Below are positions 10,201-20,891 of a stretch of DNA of 64,000 nt, piece after piece. The notes beneath the pieces were generated by a model. It worked only from the letters and a program-made list of their open reading frames with translations, searched no databases and had not been told where the DNA came from. This stretch comes from Aquilaria yunnanensis (Eukaryota; Streptophyta; Magnoliopsida; Malvales; Thymelaeaceae). The stretch is from assembly GCA_039654915.1 (NCBI GenBank), contig CM077597.1, positions 29,362,001 to 29,426,000 of the forward strand. The letters run 5' to 3'. How positions within the stretch are numbered: position 1 is the stretch's first letter; each line of letters starts with the position of its first letter. A program made the translations under genes and the position numbers.

Positions 10201-13200
10201 CAATTTTAAACAAATCTTTTGCAATGAGTGGGGATATGGTCCAAAAAATTTCCAACGCCTAACTATCGAAGACGTTCACCAAAAAAATTTCAATAGATAG
10301 CCACCGGAAAGCACTGCCAAACAGTTCCCAATGTTGGCCTGCCATCGGAAAAGTGTTCATCAGAAATTGAGAAACTTTTTGTTGAGATTTTGAATTAAGT
10401 TACCTTAAATTAAAACGAATTGGGTTACTGTGCTCTAGTGAGAAGACCATACCCAGTATTCAAATTCACCAAAAAGTAATCCCCTTCCAACTAACCCATT
10501 TCAACGTCTTTGATCATATATATAGTATCCCTTTTCCTTTTCAATAAAAACATTTTTAATTGGATAAAAAAAATACTATATACTATCAATTCTTACAAAA
10601 ATAGTATCGTTTTTATAGAAAGAAGTGCCAAGTGTAACTGATCTGTTATTTCTTTCAGCTTGGAGTACTGGGCGTTCGAGATCCTTATTTTCTTAGCAGG
10701 ATTAATGCCTAATCCAAAAATAACTACATCCATGATTGCATTGTGGTAAGGAAAATTGTGACTTGGTCGCTAAAAATTTCATCTTAGAAGCGTAAAATCA
10801 CACCATGTTTATTTTTATTATTTGTTTGCATATGGCCTTGCAGCGTAAATACACAGAGCATAGCATACATGATCACATATGGTCTTGGTGCAGCTGCCAG
10901 GTCTGTATCATTATAAGAGCTTCTTCGATATGTATGTTTGGTGTCAATGTTTTTTCTTAGATGTGAAAAAAAATAAATTTATTCATCAATATCTTTACGC
11001 TTCCCAAAGCTATGACATTAACAATTTATAAATTGTTTCAAGCTCTTATGCCCTATTTGGGCAGCATTTTTTTATATCAGTATTAGAGTTTTAGATAATT
11101 AATAAATGTAAAGGTTAAACCACTAAAATTAAAAGTTAAATGGCACCTTTACATAAGCCATTTAGACAACAAGCTTTTATGATTGCCATTAAAGCTTTAG
11201 ATAATTTATTTAATAGTGGACATGAAACTGTTGAAACTAAAAGTTAAAAATTACCATTGGGTAATTTTTTTAAACTCTAATATTAATCGCTGATGTTAAC
11301 ACCAATTGGGGCCATAGCATTTTCAGAATTTTAATACTAATCATTAATTCTAACCCCAAATGTGTTCTTAAACTAGTTTTAAACATTATTTCAAAATAGT
11401 TTAACTTATGAACATGTCTTATGTTTCATTTGTGACACTAGCATTTGACAGTTATTGGGTTTCAAATGCTATGCCCAAAAATATTGAGTATCCAAAACAC
11501 TGTATCCGAAAAATAACATCTTATGTTACAAACAAGGGTGTAGCTTTTTGAAAACTCTGATGGCAATCATTAACACTAACATCAAATGGGGCCTTCAACT
11601 AGTGTTGAATGTTATTATAAACTAATTTAAATTGTGAACATGTCTTATGTTTCATTAGTAACACCGGCATTTGATTGATGGATTTCAAACGCTGTATCAA
11701 AAAATACTAAGTTGTGAAATCTTACTTGATACAGTACAAGGGTGTCGAATGAAATTGGAGCAGGAAACCCTGGGGGAGCCAAAAATGCAATGGTTGTGGC
11801 TATGAAGCTGTCTCTAGTTCTTGCACTTGCATTTGTTCTTAGCTTGGCCTTTGGTCACAACATATGGGCTACCTTTTTCAGCAACAGTCCTCTAATAATT
11901 CACCAATTTGCCTCTGTGACTCCAGTTCTTGCAATCTCTATAGCCATTGACTCTATGCAAGGCGTCTTATCAGGTAAATACATTTTTTTAATCCATTTTG
12001 GCAATTACAATTTGCTTTTAGTTATTCAACCTTTAGGTAAAATGCTTTTCTTGGGTTTTAAAGTGAGAAGCTCTTGCTTCTCCCTCTAATTTTTTAAAGA
12101 TCATGAGATTCGATGCCAAAATTTCAATTTCTATCAAGCAATAGTCTTTCAATACATTTTGTTAAGTGGTGAAAAATTGAAAATGTCATTCGTATCATTG
12201 AAATCGAGCGAAGAAATTAGGGATTGATTGATTTAGTTGGTGATGAAATCCATTGGTTCATTTCAAAGAGGAAGAAATTTGTAGGCACTTCTTTGATGGG
12301 GTGGAAGCAACAACAAATTCAATCAAATGGCTGGGTACTTGTTCTCCAATTAAAAATGAATAACCATGGTAATTTTTTAATTTGGTTGAATTGAAACAAT
12401 TTAGTTTGTCATCCATTATATTTCCAAAGGGTAAAAATGCAAAATGATTGAATAAATTTTTCTGATATCGTGTGCTACCTCAGAATATAAATCTTTGGTA
12501 GATTTTCATTGTTATTATCATGACAATATGGCTATACACATTGGTGACAAGTAATGAAACATATGGTGGCCTAAAGGGTGTCCAAAGAGTAAAAGGTAGA
12601 TGAAGTTGCAAAAGGATGGTAAGGGCAATCACTGTGATAGAAATGGAAAAGAGGTGCAAGGCAGGCTGCTTGTTTGGTGTGTCAAGAACGCTAGAGAAGA
12701 GGTAACGGCAACTTGGAGTGGGTTACCTAGTGTTGGTATGGACAAGGTGACGCTAACTGAAGATGTATTTGGTGAAAGTGAACAACAGATGATCCAAGGA
12801 ATCAAGGTGGCAGAGAACCATGCATTAAAGGCTGCAAACCACGAAGTCAAGGTGGTGGTGAAACAAGGAGTCAAAGCCTTGAAATGGATGGGAAGGCAGT
12901 AATCCCTTCAAGCGACGGCTTGTTAGTAAGTACTAAAATTAGGAGTACTGATTTTGGGTTAGGTTTGGGTTGGGACAAGAGCATAGTAGGCTTGAATTGA
13001 TTAAAAGTTGGTGGGCCAGATATTGTCCGTTGTGGGCTAGAGAATAGATTATTTAATTGTTTCCACTGGGCCAAAAAACATGGAGAATAGTGGGTCTGAT
13101 TTGTTTAGCATGGGGGCTAGAAAAAATAAGTTAGATTTAGTGGGACGGAAACAAATAATAATAAGAATGATTTTTACTTAAGTTTACTTAGGGTTCCTCC

Positions 13201-15224
13201 AATTTTAAAATCAGTGTATAACCCATGGAGGTAAGTTTGGGGGCATCTTGAGTGGCCATCAAAATGTTCAAAATTGAAAGATACTGAGTCCTCAAGTTGT
13301 GTTAATAAGAGTTTTAAGGGTGTGGGGTCTAGTGCTGGTAATATAGGAAGTAAAAGGTCTAGTCTTGAGGATAAGTCATTTGATGGTAGTGAAGAACTTG
13401 CATTGGATATGTTAGAGAATTTTGATAAGACTAAGGAGTAAAACAAGGGATGAAAAATGCAAGATTGTGACTAAAAGGATTGGCGTTAAAATATGAATTG
13501 AAAAGATTAGATTAGTTGTTTAAAAACTAGTTTTTATTTTCCTATGATTTCAGGCCTTGGAGGGTTTGACTATTGGTGTTTCAATTTCTAATTTCTCGGT
13601 GTTGGTAGGATTTGGGTTTATTCCAGTTTAGGGAGAGTTTGAATGGGATTTTAGGCTGTTCCATATTTTGAGGAGTCACAGTTCTTTTATGTTTTTTAGG
13701 GTGTTCATGGGGAATTTTTGTTCTAGAATCTTTATGGAATTGGAACGTATACTTCATATTTATTTTTAGTTTTAAAAAAGAAAGGATCAAACAATGCAAT
13801 AAGTGATTAACAAAACAGGCTCCCACTTAGAACACCTTGGTGTTTCATATGGAAAACTGTAACTAGGGGTATAGTCGGTCACTTATCAAGATGATCCTTT
13901 TCGAGCTCATGGTTGAAAATGGGACTGATACCTTAAAGGGTGAGCTCAATATTGTAACTATCCAACCCCTTTTGTTAATGGGCCTTCAATAATATATATA
14001 TATAATACTTTAATTATCTAACTAATCAAAAAATTATTAGTTTAAATATCTAAAATAAAAGACAACTAGTTCTATAAAGGGTCCTTTATTTAAACTTGGC
14101 AGGTTTTTATGTCAAATTTGAACCTCAAAATTCAGGTTTGAGCAATTTGAGCTCAACCCTAGCGGGTTCGAGTTTGATTTGACCCATTTACACTTCCAAC
14201 TATGACCATAATTAACAAAAACATGTTTTCCTGTGACCAGCCAGAATTCGAACGATGATTTATAATAGAAGTTTCTTTTTTAAAACCACCGAAGCCATTA
14301 GTTTCGGTGTGACGGGGAGGAGTACAAGGTAGACCATGTACAATGATGACGCATCTTCTAAACATGCACACTAAATTTTGCTTTCACTTAGTATAAAATT
14401 AAAGTGAACTTGATTTATGCATTGATTAATACAGGGATAGCGAGAGGATGTGCATGGCAGCATTTAGCTGTATATATCAACCTAGGTACTTTCTACTTAT
14501 TTGGCATCCCTGTTGCTGCACTTCTTGGATTCGAATTAAAATTATATGCCATGGTAAGAAGCAAAGTTTGATTACTCCTTCCCAAGTTTCTACAAGTACG
14601 ATTGAGTCATTTACATTTTTTACTTAAATTTAACTTCAATTTATTTATGCTCCCTCTATCTCACAAAAAACCGTCTTCCTTACTATTTACAGTAATTAAT
14701 TTATAATTTTATTTCTTTCAAAATTTATTATAAAAATGTAAACACTTTATATATAAATACAACTTTAATGATCATTTTTCTAAATAAAATTTTTAAGTTT
14801 TTTTTCAATTTACATTAATAGAAATATATTCAAGTCCAGTTTTGTCAAAGAGGGTACAAGGGCCTACTAAAGCAAGACAGATGCAGCATTATTTTTTTAA
14901 ATTAAATTTAAAAAATTATATGTGAACTACAAACTTTCATTTATTATTTGTGTGTGTGTGTGTCTATATATATATATATATGTTGAATATAAAAAGCTAT
15001 AGAATAGTTTACGGAAAGCAAAATCCTTATGATATCATTGTGTGGATCAAATTCGAATACTTATTGTTCATTTTATTTATTGGTTTTGGCAGGGATTATG
15101 GATAGGTTTAATTTGTGGCCTCACATGTCAGGCAGCCACCCTCCTGCTGCTCACACTGCGCACAAGAGTAACTAAGATTGATTTTCCCTTGGAACTAGTT
15201 GGAGAAGATCCTCTTCCTGTTTAG
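7291..15224 (+). CDS. MATE (multidrug and toxic compound extrusion) transporter, DTX-type, seven exons
   Basis: The reading is join(7291..7560, 8222..8766, 10659..10745, 10844..10900, 11741..11973, 14435..14553, 15093..15224), 1,443 bases, giving 480 residues and TAG. All six introns are GT-AG and every junction keeps frame. MATE proteins are 12-helix membrane antiporters that export metabolites, toxins or organic acids in exchange for H+ or Na+. Family motifs appear in order: [40 protein letters not shown] (the hallmark), [63 protein letters not shown] and GLWIGLICG. The length is normal for plant DTX proteins. The start has a 50-residue hydrophilic lead typical of the family. Donors of introns 2 (GTCTGC) and 4 (GTCTGT) and the acceptor of intron 4 (ACAAG) are weak but fit the frame. 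Introns 2 and 5 are enlarged by repeats. Substrate and membrane cannot be told from sequence. Confidence 0.93.
7848..7940. repeat. 34-bp tandem repeat in MATE intron 1
   Basis: A 34-bp unit starting AAAAATTAGAAGCATTTG repeats at 7,848, 7,882 and, partially, 7,916. The first two copies are identical by eye. It lies well away from the splice sites. Confidence 0.88.
9239..10386. mobile_element. CACTA-like non-autonomous transposon in MATE intron 2
   Basis: The left end CACTATTAGAAAAAGAGTG and the right end, in reverse complement CTCAACAAAAAGTTTCTCA, are diverged inverted repeats; both continue into a TTTCNGATG word. Both sides are flanked by ATT (9,236-9,238 and 10,387-10,389), the 3-bp duplication expected of CACTA elements. 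Many short subterminal words of the form CCGNYGGAAAT (near 9,302, 9,388, 9,448, 10,308 and 10,342) are present, as in plant CACTA ends. No transposase is encoded. It accounts for about 1.15 kb of the 1.9-kb intron. Confidence 0.7.
9760..10015 (+). repeat. long polypurine (GA-rich) tract inside the CACTA-like element
   Basis: About 250 bases are almost wholly A and G on the plus strand, in irregular GAAGAA/AAAGAA words. It is low-complexity sequence, not a uniform microsatellite. Translation gives only Lys/Glu/Arg-rich nonsense. Confidence 0.8.
11044..11327. mobile_element. possible small MITE in MATE intron 4
   Basis: The left sequence GCCCTATTTGGGCAGC and the right sequence AACACCAATTGGGGCC are loosely inverse to each other and enclose AT-rich non-coding DNA. 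The ends resemble hAT-type MITE termini. No clear target duplication was found. Confidence 0.28.
11328..11747 (+). repeat. imperfect tandem duplication spanning the intron 4 acceptor and first bases of exon 5
   Basis: Copy 1 (about 11,328-11,543) and copy 2 (about 11,549-11,747) share an ordered series of words: AATCATTAA, AACATGTCTTATGTTTCATT, GCATTTGA, GGGTTTCAAA/GGATTTCAAA and ACAAGGGTGT. Copy 2 ends in the true acceptor and the start of exon 5 (ACAAG, then GGTGTCG). Copy 1 ends in a decoy, ACAAGGGTGTAG at about 11,533-11,543. Copies differ by many substitutions and some indels, so the duplication is old. Confidence 0.72.
11974..14434 (+). other. MATE intron 5, 2.46 kb, contents not identified
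   Basis: This is the longest intron. The segment 12,540-13,450 is less AT-rich than the rest and holds a 100-codon plus-strand frame (12,600-12,902) that I cannot assign; it may be a remnant of a LINE or other element. An AT dinucleotide run lies at about 13,991-14,008. Nothing else could be supported. Confidence 0.5.
14650..14861 (+). mobile_element. Stowaway-like MITE in MATE intron 6
   Basis: The left end CTCCCTCTATCTCAC has the Stowaway terminal form. The body word CTATTTACAGTAATTAATT and the later ATATATTCAAGTC...GTCAAA words match, in reverse complement, the MITE at 40,004-40,241. The right terminus seems truncated or diverged relative to that copy. It is non-coding and would rely on a mariner-type transposase. 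Confidence 0.65.
14949..14982. repeat. (TG)n(TA)n microsatellite
   Basis: A TG run passes through TCTA into a TA run inside MATE intron 6. Confidence 0.9.
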
Positions 15225-15382
15225 CCTCTCGATGTCACATTAACCGCTGAATTTTCTCAAATGCAAAGGCTATTTTGTTGGCCATGACTACTTTTATTAG
15301 GTTTGTCTATCGATCACGGGAAATACGTAGGTAACAGTCATCCTCGAGTGACTCATACATCATATCCGTCCGACCCTTCAAT
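15225..15382 (+). other. MATE 3' flank
   Basis: This short stretch lies between the MATE stop codon and the probable LTR of element A. It presumably includes the 3' UTR; no clear AATAAA signal was seen. Confidence 0.4.
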
Positions 15383-15839
15383 TGTCAGGATATACCAATC
15401 TGAATGAAGGATTATAAAGCATGCATCCCTACAAAAAAGAGTCAGATAATTGGCAAGGCAAAGGCCCAAATAAGGCCCATAATAGATGAATCTCCATTCG
15501 GCCGATCAAAGATAGAAGGCCCAATAGGCCAATAAGAAAAACCCCCTATAGATATAAATGAGATCCCAAAATTATGGGATTAGTTGAAGGAATTCCATTA
15601 AGGAGCGATTCCTTTGGATCTACCCTCAACTATATAATCCAGCCTAATCACTAATCCAGAGAAACAACATTCTCACAACACACTTCTTGACTCCTCTCTG
15701 CTCAATAGAAAACCGATTTGATCGTCAGGGGGTTTTTCTCGGGAAAATATCTTGGGGCTCTGACGTTGACTTTGTGCATAGGATCCCAATCTGAAGTTCA
15801 ACAAGCCTTGGCACCAAGCCCATATGATCCCATTAACCA
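15383..15839 (+). repeat. probable 5' LTR of Ty3/gypsy element A (ends approximate)
   Basis: The block starts near TGTCAGGATATACC and ends just before a primer-binding-like site, TGGTGCCATATATGGGAAC, at 15,846-15,864. That site is a decayed form of the TGGCGCCGTCTGTGGG site of element B. TATA-like words (GATATAAATG near 15,547 and CTATATAATCC near 15,629) sit where an LTR promoter should be. The start is tentative because no 3' LTR was found. It begins only about 160 bp after the MATE stop codon. Confidence 0.55.
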
Positions 15840-15845
15840 TAAATT

Positions 15846-17857
15846 TGGTGCCATATATGGGAACTATGATGAACACTCAGATATCCTGCATGGAGAACCA
15901 GGACCAACCAGGAAATGTGCAAGAAAGCCATCATCCTATTGGGACCACAAGACCTATAGGCAAAAAGAACGAACAAGGAGCTAACCCAGAGGACCCCTTC
16001 GACACCTTAGAGACACCCTTACATAGGGAACGACCCTCAACCCCTAGACGATGATCAGTTTGAAGCCCTACAGCACACCTTGTTTGAATAGCAGAAAATG
16101 ATGTTGTAGCAAGAGATTCAAAAGCCCTCCAAAGGCTCTAGAAGAAGCCGTCGAGAGCCACTTGGCACCTAGGGAGCCCCGTTAGGCCTCTCAGGACCTG
16201 CCTTTGAGGGTATGAATTCCTGACCCGCCAGTATCCTTGGAACAATCCGATGGCTCCACTTACAGTGATGTCAACATAATCTTGCAAAATGCTCGAGCAG
16301 ATGGAACAACACATGCAGATCCCCAAGCCCCCAAAGGAAGGTCTCAATCTTGCCATTGATGCCGAATACATGTGGCCCCAATCTTTCATGGATGAAATAA
16401 TCAATGTGCTAGCACCCAAGGGATTTCACATGCCCAAAATCGGCCTATACAATGGCCTTACCAATCTGGATAACCATCTACAAAGATACATCACCTCCAT
16501 GAGGTCAAAAAGGGCCCTGAATATGGTGATGTGTAGGGCCTTTACCACAACATTGATAGTAGCCACTGCCTCCTGGTTCAGAACGAATTAAGGGCGTCGC
16601 TTCTCTACCTTTAAGAATCTTTCCCGAGCATTCTTGTGCCACTTTTTAGGGAGCCGATCAACCCCAAAGATGATGACTCATCTCCTAAAGATTCAGAAGA
16701 GCCGTGATGAGTCTTTGAGATTCTTTGTTCAAAGATTCAATGTTGAGGCAATACAAGTGCAAGGATTATCTTTGAAGTAACATCTGGTTGTTGTCACTGA
16801 AGGCATGGCACGAGGCTTAAGACTAGCTTGGGACCTTCACAAAAACCTTATAAGGGACAAAAAATTCCTTAACCAGGCTACTTGGTACATGCATGCAAAA
16901 AAATTTCAATGACCATCAATACCAAAAGAGCAACTAAAGATTAGAAAGAATGAACCCACGAAAAAAAATAGGAGTGGGGGGCACTCACGAATAAATCCAA
17001 TATTCCCGCATCTGAAAAAGACAAGGTCAAATATCCTCAATGCCTCGGAGAGGAAAAATCAAGTTCATAAGTTGGCCCCACCAACACAGCGCTCAAACAA
17101 CAAGAATGCAAGGAAATATTATAGATACCATATGGAAATGGGGCATCGTACTGAGGAATGCAAACAGCTGAAGAGACTCATAGAAGAGATGATCAAGTTC
17201 ACAAGTGGCCTCCGCCATCCCCTTGTTGGAGGCAAGATGAAAAGCTCTATAGAAGGGATGATGAAAAGGATCTTTACAGATGGCAAAGGCTAGAAAAGGA
17301 CCGATCCCCCCTTGAGGGATCACCAGAATAGGGCCTCCTTATAGGGGTCGTTCACATGATTACCAAGAAGAGTCCTCTACAGCTAGAAAATGGCAGGAGC
17401 AGGAAGTTGCTCAACTGGAAGTTGCTAAAAAGGGCTAAAAAGGATGGGGGGTCATCTGTGACTTTTAAACGTCAGAGTTCCTAGTCTTAGATGTCTCATT
17501 TCCATACAACGCCATCCCTGGAATACCACTCTAGGTATAATTCCACATTAAATCAGATGTTAGTTGGCTAATAAAGCTTTTTGTGACCCTTATAAGGGAT
17601 GCCACCTTTCTCATAGACCAGGCCTTATTACGACTAAACAATATGGCCAGCATGCAGGGCCCTAAAGAAGACAAGCTCATCCTGATGGAAACAAAGAAAA
17701 AGGAGGGACATCCCTAAGAAAATTAGGCTGACATAAACTTGTTCAAGGATGCTAAGACGCTAGAAAAAAAAAAGGAAAATACTAAATGGTGCATGGATGT
17801 CAATTACACAAGTTTAAATGATGCATTCCCAAAGGACTTTACCTTTTTCCATCTATA
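15846..17857 (+). pseudogene. element A gag, protease and start of RT (left half), Ty3/gypsy Tat-like
   Basis: Gag is clearest at 16,289-16,591 (DEIINV, LYNGL, NHLQRYITSMRSKRAL, CRAF). The nucleocapsid follows at 17,072-17,293, where YRYHMEMGHRTEEC is a zinc knuckle with the first Cys lost. Protease C-terminal words (DVSFPYNAIPG) lie near 17,490. RT begins at about 17,790 with CMDVNYTSLNDAFPKD, the Tat form of C(V/I)DFxxLNKACPKD. Several in-frame stops exist. The RT stops abruptly at 17,857, where element B begins, and resumes at 28,643. Confidence 0.75.
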
Positions 17858-18577
17858 TGATAGCCGAAGGGCTATGGCCCTCAAATATCTCCTGATCAGC
17901 TATCCGGAAACCACCCTCGGTAAGGACTAAGCCCCGACCTCAGGGCACACCATTGACACCACCCTCGGAAAGGTGACATGACCAACTTTGGGAAAAGGTG
18001 TCTTTCACCACCTTCGGATTTACTAACCTCGGAAAAGTAGATCTACCATCCTCGACAGTAGAAAATGCCTCTCGAAGGTGACCCACTCTGCTGAAGGGCC
18101 TTCCCCATTAGTCCTCGGGGAAAATTTCCTCCTGAAGGGGTCTCGTACCCCGAAGAGGCTTTATGGGGATACAACAAAAATGGTTAAGAAGCCTTTGACA
18201 AAGAGACCTCGCACACGCCCCTAGCCTCTGGCTAGAACAACCTACGGCCAGTTGGTTATGCCTACCTCTGAAGGTACGGATCGGATCTAACCGAACACGT
18301 GTCATGATTTGGGCCAGCTGTGACAAACGGCCTCCTCCCTCCACCCTCCTATAAATACTTGAGAGGGACCTTGGTAAGAATATAAAGGACATTCTTTACT
18401 CTCTACTCTTTGCTCTTTCCCGCCACTCTCAGATACTGACTTGGGTGTCAGAGGCTCCTCCCCCGGAAATGTACTCCGGGTCTGACCCTTGTTCTTCTAA
18501 GTGTTTCAGATACTCTCCCACCAGAAGTCCTTTCTACGGGCCAACATGTCATTCAACGAGGATGCCGCCGGGCATCA
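17858..18577 (+). repeat. 5' LTR of element B (720 bp)
   Basis: It runs from TGATAGCC to GGGCATCA. A promoter-type TATAAATACTTG lies near 18,351. Both ends form short hairpins: GATAGCC/GGGCTAT at the start and GATGCC/GGCATC at the end. Confidence 0.9.
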
Positions 18578-18579
18578 TT

Positions 18580-18595
18580 TGGCGCCGTCTGTGGG
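18580..18595 (+). other. primer-binding site of element B
   Basis: TGGCGCCGTCTGTGGG lies two bases after the 5' LTR, where the tRNA primer for minus-strand DNA synthesis pairs. I do not assign the tRNA. Elements A, D and F carry decayed versions in the same place. Confidence 0.8.
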
Positions 18596-18719
18596 AACTC
18601 ATTCTCAGGTCGCCATTGTTGAGACCTGACGTTATAAGGACAAGGGACTCCTGAAGTCCCAGTCTGCGCTGGAAGCTCAAACAGTGACTAAACAACCTGC
18701 AGTTCAGACTTCATTGCTT

Positions 18720-20164
18720 GAGGATGAATGTCCTCTGATGGTCACGATGAGTTTTCTGCGAGATTTTCAGCACTTTATTGTGGCTAAAATGACTCAACAG
18801 CTCAATCAAAGGTGATCACAACCACCTACTAGGGGAAGGACACTTTCTCCTAGCACCTGGCAAGAGAGAAGCCCAAGGTTACCTCGCCGGAGCTCTAGAA
18901 GCGGGGGTTTTCACGATGAGTCATCAATAGAGAACATACCCTCTAGAGGACGTCGGGCTGGAGAAACGGTGTCAAAGGAGCCCAGGACTTCCCACTGGCG
19001 AAGTCCATCCCCTTATGGGAAGTCTCAATCCCCCCGCCGACGAAGTTACTCTAAAAAAAGAAGACGTTGATTTCCATTGCCAACGACTACCAAGCAACGG
19101 GGAGAAGACAGTACTACACCCTCATGGAGAAAATCCAAGAGAGGTTGGAGAAGGTGGAAAAATAAATTTCTCAGAAACCTGTCTAGTCAAGGTTGTCAGA
19201 AACCTTCACCGGAGAAAAGTCGCCCTTCATTCGTGCAGTAGTAGAGGCACCTATGCCAAGTGACTTCTGAATACCACGTTTGGAAACATATGATAGGCGC
19301 AGTGACCCCTAAGCTCACCTAACGAAATATAGGCGCAGCATGGTGTTGCATGGCGCTAATGACACTACCCTCTGCAAGAGCTTCAAAGTCACCCTTTCAA
19401 GGCAGGCAACTGCGTGGTATAACTCCCTGGCTCCCAAAACCATAATGGGTTTCCAGGAGTTATCCGCTGCATTCACCCAGCAGTTCATCAGAAGTAGAAC
19501 GACGGCGAAGATGCCCGTCCAAATGTTTGACATAGCCCAAAAGAATGAGGTGACCATTCAGGACTATGCCGAGAGGTTCAACCAAGAAGCCTTGATTATC
19601 CCTGGTTTCTGCCTTGAAATCTGCATCCTCACCATGATTAAGGGACTTCAGAGAGATTCACTACTCTTCTACGAGTTCTCCAAGGATCCCCCTAACACCC
19701 TCAAAGAATTCTACCGAAGGGCAGAACAGCATATGATGGCTGAAGAATTAAGGATGGGAGGGCCAAAGTCTGATCACAATCACTCTGAGGGTCAGAGTCA
19801 CCAACCTCGGTACCCAACTAAGGGCGGGGGAAGACCTCAAAAACAAAAGGGGAAGAAACCGATATCTTTCACGCCCTTGAACACTACAAGGATGAACATA
19901 CTCATGGCCATGGAAAGACAAGAAACCGCTATCCAGCGTTTAAAGGCCATGACCTCGGAAAACAAAATGAACAAGAAGAAGTTCTGCCAATTCCACCGGG
20001 ACCACGGGCACGATACCGAGGATTGCTTCCAGCTGAGAAAGTACATTGAATTTTTAATCAAGCAGGGGCAACTCAGGCAATACCTACGTATGTCGTCACC
20101 CAAAGGTAGAAAGGAAGAAGAAATGAAAGGAGAAGATGAGGACTATGACTCCGTCGGCAATTAA
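18720..20164 (+). pseudogene. element B gag
   Basis: The open part is 19,340-20,164 (274 codons). It contains the gag capsid region (ATAWYNSLAPKTI, ELSAAFTQQFI, DYAERFNQEAL, LRDSLLFYEFSKDPP-like words) and a nucleocapsid knuckle FCQFHRDHGHDTEDC near 19,981-20,030. The knuckle spacing is CX2HX4HX4C, i.e. His in place of the second Cys of a classical retroviral CCHC. The N-terminal part, 18,720-19,339, is interrupted by stops. Gag would package element RNA; this copy is unlikely to make full-length protein. Confidence 0.82.
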
Positions 20165-20197
20165 AGTCCCAGAAAGCACCTACCACCCCTGGCGGGA

Positions 20198-20740
20198 GTG
20201 ATCCAAACAATTACCACCAGAATACCCTCAGCCGAGAGGAAAAGGAAAGTCCGAGAAATATCGATGATGGAGTTCGAAAACCCAGCGAACAAGCTTGTTT
20301 GGAAAGATGGGTCCACCATGAAGTTCCTTCATGACGATCCCCTCCTAATCATGGCAAGGATAGGGAGCTGGGATGTCAAAAAACTGCTCCTCGATGATGG
20401 TTCTAATGTCGATGTTCTGTTCTCCTACCTCTTGCCAAACTTGGGCATCTCCAAGGGTGATCTTAAACCCGTTACCTCCCCCACCTTTGGCGTAGGTCCA
20501 TCTGAACTCCCTGTACTTGGGTGGATCGATCTGCCTTTGATGCTAAGGGGAACTTCAGTTCAGAACGAGAAAAAGCTCTTTGGTTCCACAATGACGAGGT
20601 TCATTGTCATAGATGTTCCTTCTTCGTACAACGCCATCCTCAGAAGACAGACATAAGGAAATCTTCACGTTCGTCCAGACGTGAAGTACCTAACGGTTAC
20701 CTTCGGCACAAAGGAGGGGGACGCGAAAATACTCATTGAT
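20198..20740 (+). pseudogene. element B aspartic protease region
   Basis: A frame of 152 codons (20,198-20,656) holds LLLDDGSNVDVLF near 20,387, the Tat form of the D(S/T)G active-site loop (usually (I/V)DxGSSADILF), and later IDVPSSYNAIL, matching the (V)DxPSxYNAILGRP flap/end of Tat proteases. Gypsy protease cuts the Gag-Pol polyprotein. The frame closes right after NAIL and the sequence continues in another frame (about 20,650-20,940), so there is a frameshift between protease and RT. Confidence 0.75.
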
Positions 20741-20891
20741 CAAGCCAAAGTAAAGAAAGTTTTCATGAGGGCAAGACAGAGCTCAGCGAAAGTTCACGCA
20801 CAGACTTTGGAAGAAAAGAGCATGGTAGGTGAAGAGGCAATGGGAGGAGAAAAAAGTGACTTTGAAAAAATAGAAACAGAGGATGTAAAGC

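Noticed and set aside
12600..12902. 100-codon plus-strand ORF in MATE intron 5 as a gene
   Set aside because: No recognisable motif, lies wholly inside an intron, and the flanking sequence gives no continuation; kept only as intron content.
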